Assembly (NCBI GenBank): GCA_910587425.1
Contig: CAJUKU010000005.1
Span: forward strand, 120,774-184,773
Reading direction: 5' to 3'
Source: an uncultured Muribaculaceae bacterium
Lineage (GTDB): Bacteria; Bacteroidota; Bacteroidia; Bacteroidales; Muribaculaceae
Length of the DNA: 64,000 nucleotides
In this document: piece by piece, positions 26,336-35,116 of the stretch
Layout: each line of letters starts with the position of its first letter
How positions within the stretch are numbered: the first letter of the stretch is position 1
The notes under the pieces: model-generated
Seen by the model: only the letters and a program-made list of their open reading frames with translations
Told to the model about the DNA's origin: nothing
Database searches by the model: none
Position numbers and translations under genes: made by a program

Positions 26336-27007
26336 ATGTATTTTTTGCTGAGTAAATCGGCTATGAATCGACTTCTTAAACAAATTATACACTTACCGAT
26401 AAAACTCATCTTCTTCCTCTTTGGGTCTATCAACGCATCAGCATCCAAACAAAACCTTTTCAATCGGTTGAAATCAAAAGTATTCAGCCAATGGATGTGC
26501 CTTCGATTCAACTGTCAAAATTGTACGTTTGATTATCCGTTTGGATATAGACACGGGAACCGTTTTTTTAAGATAGGAGTCGGGAACCGGTTCGCCAAAC
26601 ACACAATTCTGACTGCCAGGTCAAGATATAAGGATAAAACGTATAAGCCTGAGGTAACAATAGGTAATAATTGTATTTTTGGGGGTTATCTTCATCTGAC
26701 TTGCTGTAATTCAATAACTATAGGGAATGATGTTCTCACGGGTCGATGGGTTACAATCACGGACAATAGCCATGGTGAATGTAGCGCTGATGAGACGAAT
26801 ATACCTCCAGCCTCAAGACCTCTGTGGTCAAAAGGGAAAGTAATTATAGAAGATTCTGTTTGGATAGGAGACAAAGCAACAATACTTCCCAATGTCACAC
26901 TTGGTAAAGGTTGTATTATTGGCGCAAACAGTGTTGTGACAAAAGATATACCACCATACGCAATAGCCTGCGGCAACCCGGCTAAAGTAATTCGTTATAT
27001 AAACTGA
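26336..27007 (+). CDS. Hexapeptide-repeat (left-handed beta-helix) O-acetyltransferase
   Basis: A 223-residue acyltransferase with C-terminal hexapeptide repeats (IGNNCIFGG, IEDSVWIGDKATILPNVTLG, GCIIGANSVV) and the closing segment GNPAKVIRYI. Such enzymes acetylate sugars in O-antigen and capsule loci. The first 60 residues are basic and hydrophobic and could associate with the membrane. A 150-base AT-rich gap precedes it; no clear promoter is visible there. Confidence 0.87.
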   Translation: MYFLLSKSAMNRLLKQIIHLPIKLIFFLFGSINASASKQNLFNRLKSKVFSQWMCLRFNCQNCTFDYPFGYRHGNRFFKIGVGNRFAKHTILTARSRYKDKTYKPEVTIGNNCIFGGYLHLTCCNSITIGNDVLTGRWVTITDNSHGECSADETNIPPASRPLWSKGKVIIEDSVWIGDKATILPNVTLGKGCIIGANSVVTKDIPPYAIACGNPAKVIRYIN

Positions 27008-27024
27008 TTATTGCATCTAAGCAC

Positions 27025-27924
27025 ATGGATGTCTCAGTCATAATGGTCAACTACAATACCCGTGAAATGACAGCAGCGGCAATCGACAGCGTCTTTGAGA
27101 AAACCACGGGTGTTGACTTCGAGGTGATTCTTGTTGACAACGCATCCACTGATGGAAGCCGCGAACAGTTTGCGAATGACTCACGAATCAAGTATTTCTA
27201 TCTTGATGAAAATATAGGCTTCGGTCAGGCAAACAATTATGGCGTGAAGAATGGTGCATCCGGGAAATACTTATTTTTCCTTAATACCGATACACTACTT
27301 ATCAGCAATATTATAAAAGTATTTTTCGATTACATCTCTTCAAATGAAAATGTTGGGATTTTAGGGTGTAATTTATTAAACGCCAGTAAGGAACCGGCAT
27401 ACTCATTCAGCAGGTTATTCCCAGGAATAGTTTCTGACATAAATCTTCTGACTAATGGTTTGTTGAATAAATTTTTATTCAATAGAAACACGGATTTCAA
27501 CTATTCAAGAAATCCGGTAAAAGTTGCATACATAAGTGGAGCCGATTTATTTATAGAAAAACAATTGTTTACTGAAATAGACGGTTTTTCTGCAAACTAT
27601 TTCATGTATTATGAGGAAACAGATCTTTGTCTACAATCTATAAAACAAGGGAAGAAAGCCATCAACTTACCATATGCCGCTATAATACACCTTGAAGGAG
27701 GCAGTCAAAAATGTATAAATAGAGATTCTCTAATTAATAAAGAGAAGAGATCTATCGCCTCAAGAGCAACATTTTTCAAACGAAATCATTCATCTATATA
27801 CAGACTTATTGAAAAAGGGCTTTATTGCACATATCTCTTGCTCTGCGGTATAAAATACAAAGATTATAACCGTTTCAGAATATTAAGACAAGAGTACTGC
27901 CGTCAAATGAAAATACATGTCTGA
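27025..27924 (+). CDS. Glycosyltransferase family 2 (rhamnosyltransferase-like)
   Basis: A 299-residue GT2 enzyme with VSVIMVNYNTREMT, LVDNASTDGS, the metal-binding NTDTLL motif, and the downstream MYYEETDLC segment typical of WbbL-like rhamnosyltransferases. Because the window also makes dTDP-L-rhamnose, rhamnose is a reasonable donor, but this is inference. Its stop overlaps the next start by 8 bases. Confidence 0.9.
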   Translation: MDVSVIMVNYNTREMTAAAIDSVFEKTTGVDFEVILVDNASTDGSREQFANDSRIKYFYLDENIGFGQANNYGVKNGASGKYLFFLNTDTLLISNIIKVFFDYISSNENVGILGCNLLNASKEPAYSFSRLFPGIVSDINLLTNGLLNKFLFNRNTDFNYSRNPVKVAYISGADLFIEKQLFTEIDGFSANYFMYYEETDLCLQSIKQGKKAINLPYAAIIHLEGGSQKCINRDSLINKEKRSIASRATFFKRNHSSIYRLIEKGLYCTYLLLCGIKYKDYNRFRILRQEYCRQMKIHV

Positions 27925-28996
27925 GAGAATTACTTTTTTGATGCCGCGTGATGGACGTGAGCCGATAGGAGGTTTCAAAGTTGTCTACGAGTATGCCAAC
28001 AGACTCGTCAAAGATGGATATGACGTCGAGATCGTTTATCCGGCATATATCAGAAGGCTCAAGACTAATTTATGTGTTGAATTTCTACGTAAATTCAAAT
28101 GTTTTGTCTCACAAAAGACGAGAGCTGATGTGTCATGCAAAAGTTGGTTTAAGTTAGATTCAAGAATTCAGGAATCATATTTATGGAGTCTTTCAAATTA
28201 TCGTCCTTCTGATAAATCTATAATAATAGCGACCGCAGCGACGACTGCACCCTACTTACATGCAATGAATGCCGATGATATCAAGAAGTTTTATCTGATT
28301 CAAGGATTCGAGTGCTGGGCTGGAGCAGATGAAAAAGCGGTATATGATACCTACAAATATGGGCTGAAGAATATTTCAGTCTCGAAATGGCTAACTAAGA
28401 AAATTGAATCTGTAGGTGCTGAAGCTGATTTTGTTCCAAATGGATTCGATACTACACAATTCAAAGTTAATATTATACCAGAGAAAAGGGATCCGAAAAC
28501 AATACTCCTGATGTATCATTACCTCAAATCAAAAGGAGTTGATGATGCAATGCAGGCAATTGAAATGTGCCGTAAAAAGCATAAAGATATTAAGATTTTA
28601 ATGTTCGGAGCCGTGCAACCTCCAAGGGATATATCAGAAAGGGTAGAATTTCACTATCAGCCTAACAGGGACTTGCTTACAACACTGTATAACAGAGCTG
28701 CAATATTTGTTGGTGCAAGTCATAACGAGGGCTGGGGGCTGACTATTGGCGAGGCTATGCTTTGCGGATGTGCAGTCGCTTGCACAGATAATGACGGATA
28801 TCTTGAAATGGCGAAACATGGGCAAAATGCACTTGTTTCTCCAATACAAGACCCGATATCATTGGCTAACAATATCGAGCGGCTTATTAACAATGACATT
28901 CTACGTACCGGAATCGCAGAAAATGCGAGTAAGGACATGCTGAAATTTGACCTTGAATTATCCTTTGTGAAATTCAAGAAAGCTATTGGTCTATAG
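27917..28996 (+). CDS. Glycosyltransferase family 4
   Basis: A 359-residue GT-B retaining glycosyltransferase. The N-terminal domain begins ITFLMPRDGREPIGGFKVV, a glycine-rich acceptor loop. The donor domain has NGFDTTQF, and the E-x7-E region appears as SHNEGWGLTIGEAMLCG. The only GT-B enzyme in the locus. The next gene starts at the base after its stop codon. Confidence 0.9.
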   Translation: MSERITFLMPRDGREPIGGFKVVYEYANRLVKDGYDVEIVYPAYIRRLKTNLCVEFLRKFKCFVSQKTRADVSCKSWFKLDSRIQESYLWSLSNYRPSDKSIIIATAATTAPYLHAMNADDIKKFYLIQGFECWAGADEKAVYDTYKYGLKNISVSKWLTKKIESVGAEADFVPNGFDTTQFKVNIIPEKRDPKTILLMYHYLKSKGVDDAMQAIEMCRKKHKDIKILMFGAVQPPRDISERVEFHYQPNRDLLTTLYNRAAIFVGASHNEGWGLTIGEAMLCGCAVACTDNDGYLEMAKHGQNALVSPIQDPISLANNIERLINNDILRTGIAENASKDMLKFDLELSFVKFKKAIGL

Positions 28997-30040
28997 GTGA
29001 CAAACCTGATATTTGTCTTAAGTTTATTTTTTATATGCGCGTTAACCTCTCTCTGCGTTAACGAGAAGAAGAATACCAATAATAAAATTAAATGGTACAT
29101 TATATTATCCATAATAATTATTATTGGCGTCGCATTAAGAGACGGAAATTCCCTGAACGATTATAAGAACTACGTAGACATATATAACAATTCATCCCGA
29201 GCCGGTGATGTAGAACCCTCTTTTTATATAATAAAACAAATATCAGAACCATTAGGTGGCATGATGGCGATGTTTGCCATATACGCTTTTCTATGCGTTT
29301 TCATAAAAATAGTTGCCTTCTACCGACTTACAAAATTATTGTTCCTCACATTGACCGTTTATGTGGCTAATATCATGATTCTTCATGATATGACACAGAT
29401 AAGAGCAGGTGTTACATCTGCTGTTTTTCTTTATTCCATACCATTTCTGAGAGACGGTAAGCATATTAAATATCTTATATGCGTCATTATAGCCACTTTT
29501 TTTCATTTTTCCGGCTTATTATTGATAATTCCTTGCCTTTATTGGATCAAATGTATAAGAAACAGTTTTTTATTCCTAGCATTGATCATTCCAATCGGAT
29601 ATCTACTGGGAGGTACAATATTCGATGTCTCTAATTTCCCGATTGAATCAATCCGGATCAAATTACAGATGTATAAAAACCTACAGGCTGCCGGAGCCGC
29701 TGGGCTAAAGGATTTAAATCTGTTCAATCCATATATAATATTCCGTATTGCATTATATTATATTTTACTATCTAAAAGTCGTTTGATTGCAGCACATAAT
29801 GAAAATTTCAAATGTCTGCTGTTTATCGAATCAATAGCCTTATTTGTATTCCCGGCATTCTCCTCTATCGCTCTTCTTGGATATAGAGGAAGCGAACTGA
29901 TTGGAATTGTGGAAGTCGTATTATATCCCATGCTTTTCTACGCAATAAAACCTCGTCTTGCCGGGAAGCTATCAGTGATAGGTATTGGAGCACTATTGCT
30001 TGGAGTTAATCTTACTTACAAACATCTTATCTATATATGA
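28997..30040 (+). CDS. EpsG/Wzy-like polysaccharide polymerase
   Basis: A 347-residue integral membrane protein with about 9-10 helices, resembling EpsG-family polymerases: RDGNSLNDYKNYVDIY near residue 50 and IRAGVTSAVFLY near 135. It would join flipped repeat units in the periplasm. The start is GTG, immediately after the previous stop. Very AT-rich: 19 G+C in the 60 bases from 29041. The stop overlaps the next start by ATGA. Confidence 0.82.
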   Translation: MTNLIFVLSLFFICALTSLCVNEKKNTNNKIKWYIILSIIIIIGVALRDGNSLNDYKNYVDIYNNSSRAGDVEPSFYIIKQISEPLGGMMAMFAIYAFLCVFIKIVAFYRLTKLLFLTLTVYVANIMILHDMTQIRAGVTSAVFLYSIPFLRDGKHIKYLICVIIATFFHFSGLLLIIPCLYWIKCIRNSFLFLALIIPIGYLLGGTIFDVSNFPIESIRIKLQMYKNLQAAGAAGLKDLNLFNPYIIFRIALYYILLSKSRLIAAHNENFKCLLFIESIALFVFPAFSSIALLGYRGSELIGIVEVVLYPMLFYAIKPRLAGKLSVIGIGALLLGVNLTYKHLIYI

Positions 30041-30750
30041 GAGCTTCTATCAGTGTCTGCATGGCTACGTACAATGGGGCTGGATATATAAGAGAACAGT
30101 TGTCTTCAATACTAATGCAGTTGGAGTCGGATGATGAGATCATAGTATCAGATGACGGTTCTACTGATAATACCAAACAGATAGTAGATTCTTTAAATGA
30201 TGCGCGCATAAAATGGGTTGTTAATAAAGGAGAACACGGATATACCCCAAATTTTGAGAATGCTCTTAATCATGCTACTAAAGATATCATAATTCTTTCA
30301 GATCAAGATGATGTATGGAAAGAAAATAAAGTAGCGACAATTATTGAAGTTCTGAGCTGCAATGATTTTGTAGTGCATGATGCAATCATAACGGATCAGA
30401 ATTTAAATATAAAGCACCACTCTTACTTTGAGAACAGAAAGATTTATGAGACGCTAATAGGCAATTTTTTCAAATTCGGTTTCTTAGGATGTTGCATGGC
30501 TTTCAAACGTAAAATATTAGACAAGGCATTACCCTTCCCAAAGAACCATAAACTATGTACTCATGATAATTGGCTGTTCCTGATCGGTATGACCTTTTAT
30601 AAATTAGCCATAATCCATGATCCATTGATCTTATACAGAAGGCATGAGCGGAACACCTCTACAGGTGGTAACAAAAATGATATAAGGATTGGATTCATGA
30701 TAAAATACAGACTCTATCTATTGAAGAATCTAATATCCAGAAGAAAATGA
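30037..30750 (+). CDS. Glycosyltransferase family 2
   Basis: A 237-residue GT2 enzyme, ISVCMATYNGAGYIREQLSS followed by VSDDGSTDNT and the SDQDDVW metal-binding motif near residue 90. This is the alpha-like rhamnan/O-antigen GT2 subtype, often assigned to rhamnosyl transfer. It overlaps both neighbours by 4 bases. Confidence 0.9.
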   Translation: MRASISVCMATYNGAGYIREQLSSILMQLESDDEIIVSDDGSTDNTKQIVDSLNDARIKWVVNKGEHGYTPNFENALNHATKDIIILSDQDDVWKENKVATIIEVLSCNDFVVHDAIITDQNLNIKHHSYFENRKIYETLIGNFFKFGFLGCCMAFKRKILDKALPFPKNHKLCTHDNWLFLIGMTFYKLAIIHDPLILYRRHERNTSTGGNKNDIRIGFMIKYRLYLLKNLISRRK

Positions 30751-31511
30751 AAATAACGGTCATAACGTCGACTTTCAATAGTTCTGGCACTCTGCGTGAC
30801 ACTTTCAATAGTATATTAAGGCAGACTTGGCAAGATTTTGAGTATGTGGTTGTTGATGGTGGGTCTACTGATGGAACTGTGGAGATCATAAGGGAATATG
30901 AGAAGCGTTTCGGAGGGAGACTGAAATGGATCTCAGAGCCTGACAAAGGGATATATGATGCAATGAACAAGGGGTTGAGAATGGCTACAGGCGATGTCGT
31001 CGGGATATTGAATTCCGACGATTTTTTTAGTAGCAATGACGCACTGTCGACCGTCGCGCGGGTAATCGAGGGGGTGGATGCCGTGTATGGCGATGTGCAT
31101 TTCGTGAGACCTGACAATTTGCAAAAATGCGTACGTTATTACTCCTCCAAAGCTTTCCGCCCATGGATGATGCGCCTCGGATTCATGCCCGCACACCCAT
31201 CGTTCTACTGCCGCAGGGAAGTATATGAGAAATATGGTCTTTTTGACTCTTCTTTCCGGATTGCCGCTGATTTCGAGTTGCTGCTCAGACTGATATTCGT
31301 CAATAGGATCTCTACCCGCTACATAAACAAGGATTTCGTCACGATGCGAACCGGCGGCGCATCAACATCAGGACTCGCAAGTCATCGCCGGATACTAAAG
31401 GAGCATTTCAGGGCATACCGTCAGAATAACATACACTCAAACCTGCTACTTGAGGGTATGCGCTACACTTATAAATCATTCAAACTACTTTGCAATAAAC
31501 TTAAGCCATAA
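30747..31511 (+). CDS. Glycosyltransferase family 2 (WcaA/PglI-like)
   Basis: A 254-residue GT2 enzyme: ITVITSTFNSSGTLRDTFNS, VVDGGSTDGT, EPDKGIYDAMNKG and LNSDDFF. The EPDKGIYDAMNKG block marks a common subfamily of capsule glycosyltransferases. Its base composition returns toward that of the surrounding chromosome, so the AT-rich island ends about here. It is the last glycosyltransferase in the locus. Confidence 0.92.
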   Translation: MKITVITSTFNSSGTLRDTFNSILRQTWQDFEYVVVDGGSTDGTVEIIREYEKRFGGRLKWISEPDKGIYDAMNKGLRMATGDVVGILNSDDFFSSNDALSTVARVIEGVDAVYGDVHFVRPDNLQKCVRYYSSKAFRPWMMRLGFMPAHPSFYCRREVYEKYGLFDSSFRIAADFELLLRLIFVNRISTRYINKDFVTMRTGGASTSGLASHRRILKEHFRAYRQNNIHSNLLLEGMRYTYKSFKLLCNKLKP

Positions 31512-31515
31512 ATTG

Positions 31516-31965
31516 ATGCGGAAGATATCATTCACATTGCTGTTTTTATCGATTTTTTTTGCGGGAGCCGGACAGAAACCCATGTATGTAAAGAGTACTT
31601 ATGTTGCGGCTAAACTGATAGAGACAGGGACATTAGCAGATATACGCGCTACATGCGGTTACTATGGATATACCGATGATGAAAGATCAGAGGGGGATGC
31701 GATCAGCTTTTCGGATAGCAACGGGAACTCTATAACTCTAAATCGGAATGAGGATGGTAACATCAACACTCATGTGATAAAATTGACGACACGCGAGCGC
31801 CGGAGCAATGTGGTCGAGGCATTGAAAATGTGTGGTTACGTGCAGACTAAGGCTCCAAAACGTGACATTCCGTCAATTAAAGGTGAGCGTTATGCCAAGG
31901 GCGAACGTGTATGCATCGTAAGTAAGGGAAGTCCGACAGCTGTCTGGTTCCTGAAAGAGAAATAA
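31516..31965 (+). CDS. Small secreted protein of unknown function
   Basis: A 149-residue protein with an N-terminal signal peptide (SFTLLFLSIFFAGAGQ). The family is not recognised. It holds a repeated theme of short polar segments around DIRATCGYYGYTDDE and SDSNGNSITLNRNEDG, and two cysteines. The start at 31516 follows the last glycosyltransferase stop by 4 bases and places the signal peptide correctly; a longer frame beginning inside that gene is rejected. It may be cotranscribed with the locus without being part of the glycan pathway. Confidence 0.6.
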   Translation: MRKISFTLLFLSIFFAGAGQKPMYVKSTYVAAKLIETGTLADIRATCGYYGYTDDERSEGDAISFSDSNGNSITLNRNEDGNINTHVIKLTTRERRSNVVEALKMCGYVQTKAPKRDIPSIKGERYAKGERVCIVSKGSPTAVWFLKEK

Positions 31966-31980
31966 AATACTGAGTGGATT

Positions 31981-32023
31981 AAAAAGTAATATCCCCGGGC
32001 GATTTGCCCGGGGATACTTTTTA
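31981..32023. terminator. Bidirectional terminator closing the polysaccharide locus and tsf
   Basis: A perfect 10-base GC-rich stem (31991-32000, 32006-32015) around GATTT, flanked by AAAAAGTA on the left and TACTTTTT on the right. It serves both convergent transcripts. Confidence 0.85.
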
Positions 32024-32050
32024 TGATACTTATATAAGTATTAGGGGGGA

Positions 32051-33043
32051 TTAGTCCTGGTTGAGGTTGACGCGGCAGAACTGGGTTACCTCGAGACCTT
32101 TGGAGGCGTTTGCGAGGTATTTGCCGATGGTGAGGGTTGCGTCCTTGACGAACTCCTGCTCCATGAGCACTGATTCCTTGTAGAACTTGTTGACGCGTCC
32201 CTGGGCGATCTTCTCGATCATTTCTGCGGGGAGGCTTGCGGCTTTCGCCTCGGCTGCCTGCTTCATGATCTCGCGTCCCTTGGCTGCTTCCTCAGCTGTG
32301 ATCCAGCCTTTGGTGATGTTGCTCTCGATATGATCCTCGGTGTCGAAGTGGTTGGGGTTGAGACCTGCCTTTTTGAGGGCTGCCTCAGCTGCCTTGCGCA
32401 CCTGTTCTTCCTTGGTCTTCTCGATTGCGACGTTGCGCTCGCTCTCCACTACCTCGGCGGGTACGGTGGCGATCGAAACAGCAACGGGGTTCATGGATGC
32501 TACCTGCATAGCCACGTCGCGACCTACCTGGTAGTCAACATCAGCCTGGTTGAAGCCCACGATTGTAGCGAGCTTGTTGCCGAGGTGGTTGTAGGAGGTG
32601 GTTGAGGGTGCTGTGAGGCACTCGTATGCACCGATCTCCATCTTCTCGCCGGTCTTGCCGGATTCCTCTACCACGAGGTCGGCGATTGTCTGACCGTCGA
32701 TGGTGAGTGCGCGGAGTTCTTCGACGTTTGCGGGACGTGCGTTCATCGCAGCCTCAAGTATTTTCTTTGTGAGGTCGACAAATCCGGCGTTCTTAGCCAC
32801 GAAGTCGGTCTCACACTTAAGTGCCACGACAGCAGCGAAGTCGCCGTTGTTGGCTGCGAGCACGCAGCCTTCGGATGCCTCGCGGTCCTCGCGCTTGGCG
32901 GCTACAGCCTGTCCTTTCTTGCGGAGGATCTCGACAGCAGCCTCGATATCGCCGTCAGTCTCGGCGAGGGCTTTCTTGCAGTCCATCAAGCCTGCGCTTG
33001 TAAGGTGGCGCAGCTTGGTGATTTCTGCCATTGTTACTGCCAT
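32051..33043 (-). CDS. tsf: Elongation factor Ts
   Basis: Guanine-nucleotide exchange factor for EF-Tu. The N-terminal UBA-like region has ITKLRHLTSAGLMDCKKAL, followed by the TDFVAKN signature near residue 80 and the dimerisation region. At 330 residues it is longer than the 283 of E. coli, as is usual in Bacteroidetes. Downstream of rpsB with a 54-base gap, the common rpsB-tsf arrangement. Confidence 0.97.
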   Translation of the reverse strand: MAVTMAEITKLRHLTSAGLMDCKKALAETDGDIEAAVEILRKKGQAVAAKREDREASEGCVLAANNGDFAAVVALKCETDFVAKNAGFVDLTKKILEAAMNARPANVEELRALTIDGQTIADLVVEESGKTGEKMEIGAYECLTAPSTTSYNHLGNKLATIVGFNQADVDYQVGRDVAMQVASMNPVAVSIATVPAEVVESERNVAIEKTKEEQVRKAAEAALKKAGLNPNHFDTEDHIESNITKGWITAEEAAKGREIMKQAAEAKAASLPAEMIEKIAQGRVNKFYKESVLMEQEFVKDATLTIGKYLANASKGLEVTQFCRVNLNQD

Positions 33044-33097
33044 ATTGTGTCAGTTTTTGTGTCGTTAGTAAAAAAAATGTTTTTGAGTGGTTTGCGC

Positions 33098-33937
33098 TCA
33101 CTCTGCTGCCTCTTCTGCGGGAGCCTCTGCCTCCTCGGCTGTTGTAGCCTCCGGAGCTTCGTCGCGGCGTGCGCCACGGCTTACGCGGCGGCGTTCGCGG
33201 CGGGGAGCTGCGTCGCCTTCGCCAGCTGCTGCAGTGTCGACTTTCTCAACCTTGCGCTCTTCGAGTCCTTCAGCCATTGCTGCGCATACGGTGTCGAGGA
33301 TGAGCTCGATCGACTTTGATGCGTCGTCGTTGGCGGGGATCACGAAATCAACGTCGGAGGGATCGGAGTTGGTGTCGACCATTGCGAACACGGGGATTCC
33401 GAGACGGTTAGCCTCAGCGACAGCGATGCGCTCCTTGAGCACGTCGACAACGAAGAGTGCCGAGGGAAGACGGTTGAGGTCGGCGATAGAGCCGAGTGTC
33501 TTCTCGAGTTTCGCACGCTGACGTGTGATCTGGAGTTTCTCGCGCTTGGAGAGGTTGTCGAATGTACCATCCTTTGTCATCTTGTCGATAGCGGTCATTT
33601 TCTTGACAGCCTTGCGGATGGTGGGGAAGTTTGTGAGCATACCGCCGGGCCAGCGCTCGATCACGTAGGGCATTCCTACTGACTGAGCCTTCTCGGCGAC
33701 AACTTGTTTGGCCTGTTTCTTGGTAGCTACGAAGAGCACCTTCTTGCCCGACTTGGCAATGTTGCGGAGAGCGTTAGCAGCCTCTTCGACCTTAGCGGCG
33801 GTCTTGTAGAGGTCTATGATGTGGATACCGTTGCGCTCCATGAAGATATAGGGCGCCATAGCGGGGTTCCATTTACGTTTGAGGTGTCCGAAATGGCAAC
33901 CTGCTTCGAGGAGTTGGTCAAATGTTGGAGTTGACAT
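33098..33937 (-). CDS. rpsB: 30S ribosomal protein S2
   Basis: Small-subunit protein. The N-terminus FDQLLEAGCHFGHLKRKWNP and the PDALFVVD-like segment (LPSALFVVDVLKE) are typical. The last 50 residues are a low-complexity tail, first basic (RRERRRVSRGARR) and then acidic and alanine-rich, absent from the E. coli protein but common in Bacteroidetes. It lies 115 bases downstream of rpsI on the same strand. Confidence 0.97.
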   Translation of the reverse strand: MSTPTFDQLLEAGCHFGHLKRKWNPAMAPYIFMERNGIHIIDLYKTAAKVEEAANALRNIAKSGKKVLFVATKKQAKQVVAEKAQSVGMPYVIERWPGGMLTNFPTIRKAVKKMTAIDKMTKDGTFDNLSKREKLQITRQRAKLEKTLGSIADLNRLPSALFVVDVLKERIAVAEANRLGIPVFAMVDTNSDPSDVDFVIPANDDASKSIELILDTVCAAMAEGLEERKVEKVDTAAAGEGDAAPRRERRRVSRGARRDEAPEATTAEEAEAPAEEAAE

Positions 33938-34052
33938 GTTGTGTTGTGTGAGATTGTTTACTTTCTTTACTATTCAACCGTGCAGTAGGGGGATTTTCTC
34001 CGCCGTCTGTGCGGTTTAGATGCTAAACACTTATGCTGCCAGTAGCGTAAGA

Positions 34053-34439
34053 TTAACGTTTGGAGAACTGGAAGCGTTTGCGGGCTTTGGGCTGACCGGG
34101 TTTCTTACGCTCTACGGCGCGCGGGTCGCGGGTCATGAAGCCTTCCTTGCGGAGCGCGGGCTTGTCGTCGGGGTTGATCTTGACGAGTGCACGTGCGATA
34201 GCGAGGCGGAGTGCCTCAGCCTGTCCCTTGTAGCCACCTCCGTCGAGGTTTACGTGGATGTCGTACTTCTCTGCGACGTCGAGTGTAGCGAGGGGCTGGC
34301 GTACGATGTACTGAAGGATGGACGAGGGGAAATATGTCTCGAGGGGGCGGTGGTTGATGGTGATCTGTCCGTTGCCCTCTTTGAGGATAACTCGTGCTAC
34401 GGCGGCTTTACGGCGGCCAACTGCGTTAACTGTTTCCAT
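34053..34439 (-). CDS. rpsI: 30S ribosomal protein S9
   Basis: The 128-residue protein has the family opening (V)NAVGRRKAAVARV, the GGGYKGQAEALRLAIARAL core and the basic C-terminal RKRFQFSKR tail that contacts P-site tRNA. It starts 8 bases after rplM, the near-universal L13-S9 pair. Confidence 0.98.
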   Translation of the reverse strand: METVNAVGRRKAAVARVILKEGNGQITINHRPLETYFPSSILQYIVRQPLATLDVAEKYDIHVNLDGGGYKGQAEALRLAIARALVKINPDDKPALRKEGFMTRDPRAVERKKPGQPKARKRFQFSKR

Positions 34440-34447
34440 TCTTCGGG

Positions 34448-34927
34448 TTATTTAATAGTGTTGATGTCGATTACCTTGGGGTTCTGGGCTTCGTGGGGAT
34501 GCTCAGGACCGTTGTAGACGTGCATATTCTCGATGACGCGGCGTCCGAGACGGTTTTTGGGGAGCATGCCTTTCATCACTTTGATGAAGAGGGGGTTGTA
34601 GCCGGGCTTGAGGTGTTTGTTCTGTGCCTTCTTCATGAGCACCTCGGGAGTGGCGACGCGCTGGCCGCCGGGGTAACCGGTGAATGTGAGGTAAACGCGG
34701 TCGGTCATCTTCTTGCCTGTGAGGCGCACCTTGTCGGCGTTGATGATGATGACGTTGTCGCCGCATTCAACATTGGGCGAGTAGCAAGGTTTGTTCTTGC
34801 CACGGAGGATCTTGGCGACTTTTGCGCAAAGTCGACCGAGAACCTGGTCGGTAGCGTCGATCACTACCCACTCACGTTCAACGCTCTGTGCGTTGGGGGT
34901 GATTGTTCTGTAGCTTAAAGTATCCAC
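34448..34927 (-). CDS. rplM: 50S ribosomal protein L13
   Basis: Early-assembly large-subunit protein, 159 residues with the EWVVIDATDQVLGRL opening and the GMLPKNRLGR motif. The start is GTG; no ATG is available near the conserved N-terminus. First gene of the rplM-rpsI-rpsB-tsf group, with a consensus promoter about 110 bases upstream. Confidence 0.97.
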   Translation of the reverse strand: MDTLSYRTITPNAQSVEREWVVIDATDQVLGRLCAKVAKILRGKNKPCYSPNVECGDNVIIINADKVRLTGKKMTDRVYLTFTGYPGGQRVATPEVLMKKAQNKHLKPGYNPLFIKVMKGMLPKNRLGRRVIENMHVYNGPEHPHEAQNPKVIDINTIK

Positions 34928-35038
34928 TTTTTAAATTGTTGTTTGATAAAACTTTTGCCATAGGTTTCCGCCATAGCCAGGCCAAAGGTTCTGGCGTCGA
35001 CCGCTCCGGCTGATTACGTTATCGGGCATAATCGGCTG

Positions 35039-35069
35039 CAAAGTTAGTGATTTTCCGCGAAATGTGCAA
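35039..35069 (-). promoter_or_regulatory. Promoter of the rplM operon
   Basis: Minus strand: TTG (35069-35067), 20 bases, TAACTTTG (35046-35039). Predicted start near 35034, leaving a leader of about 105 bases before rplM. That is long enough for ribosomal-protein feedback control, but no known leader motif is recognised. Confidence 0.75.
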
Positions 35070-35082
35070 GCATAAAAAAGAA

Positions 35083-35116
35083 CGCCACGCTACGATGACC
35101 GATCTATAGCGTGGCG
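35083..35116 (-). terminator. Intrinsic terminator read on the minus strand
   Basis: A 10-base perfect stem, CGCCACGCTA with its complement (35083-35092, 35107-35116). On the minus strand it is followed by GTTCTTTTTT, so it ends a transcript arriving from 35117 or beyond. No gene is recognised there. Confidence 0.75.
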
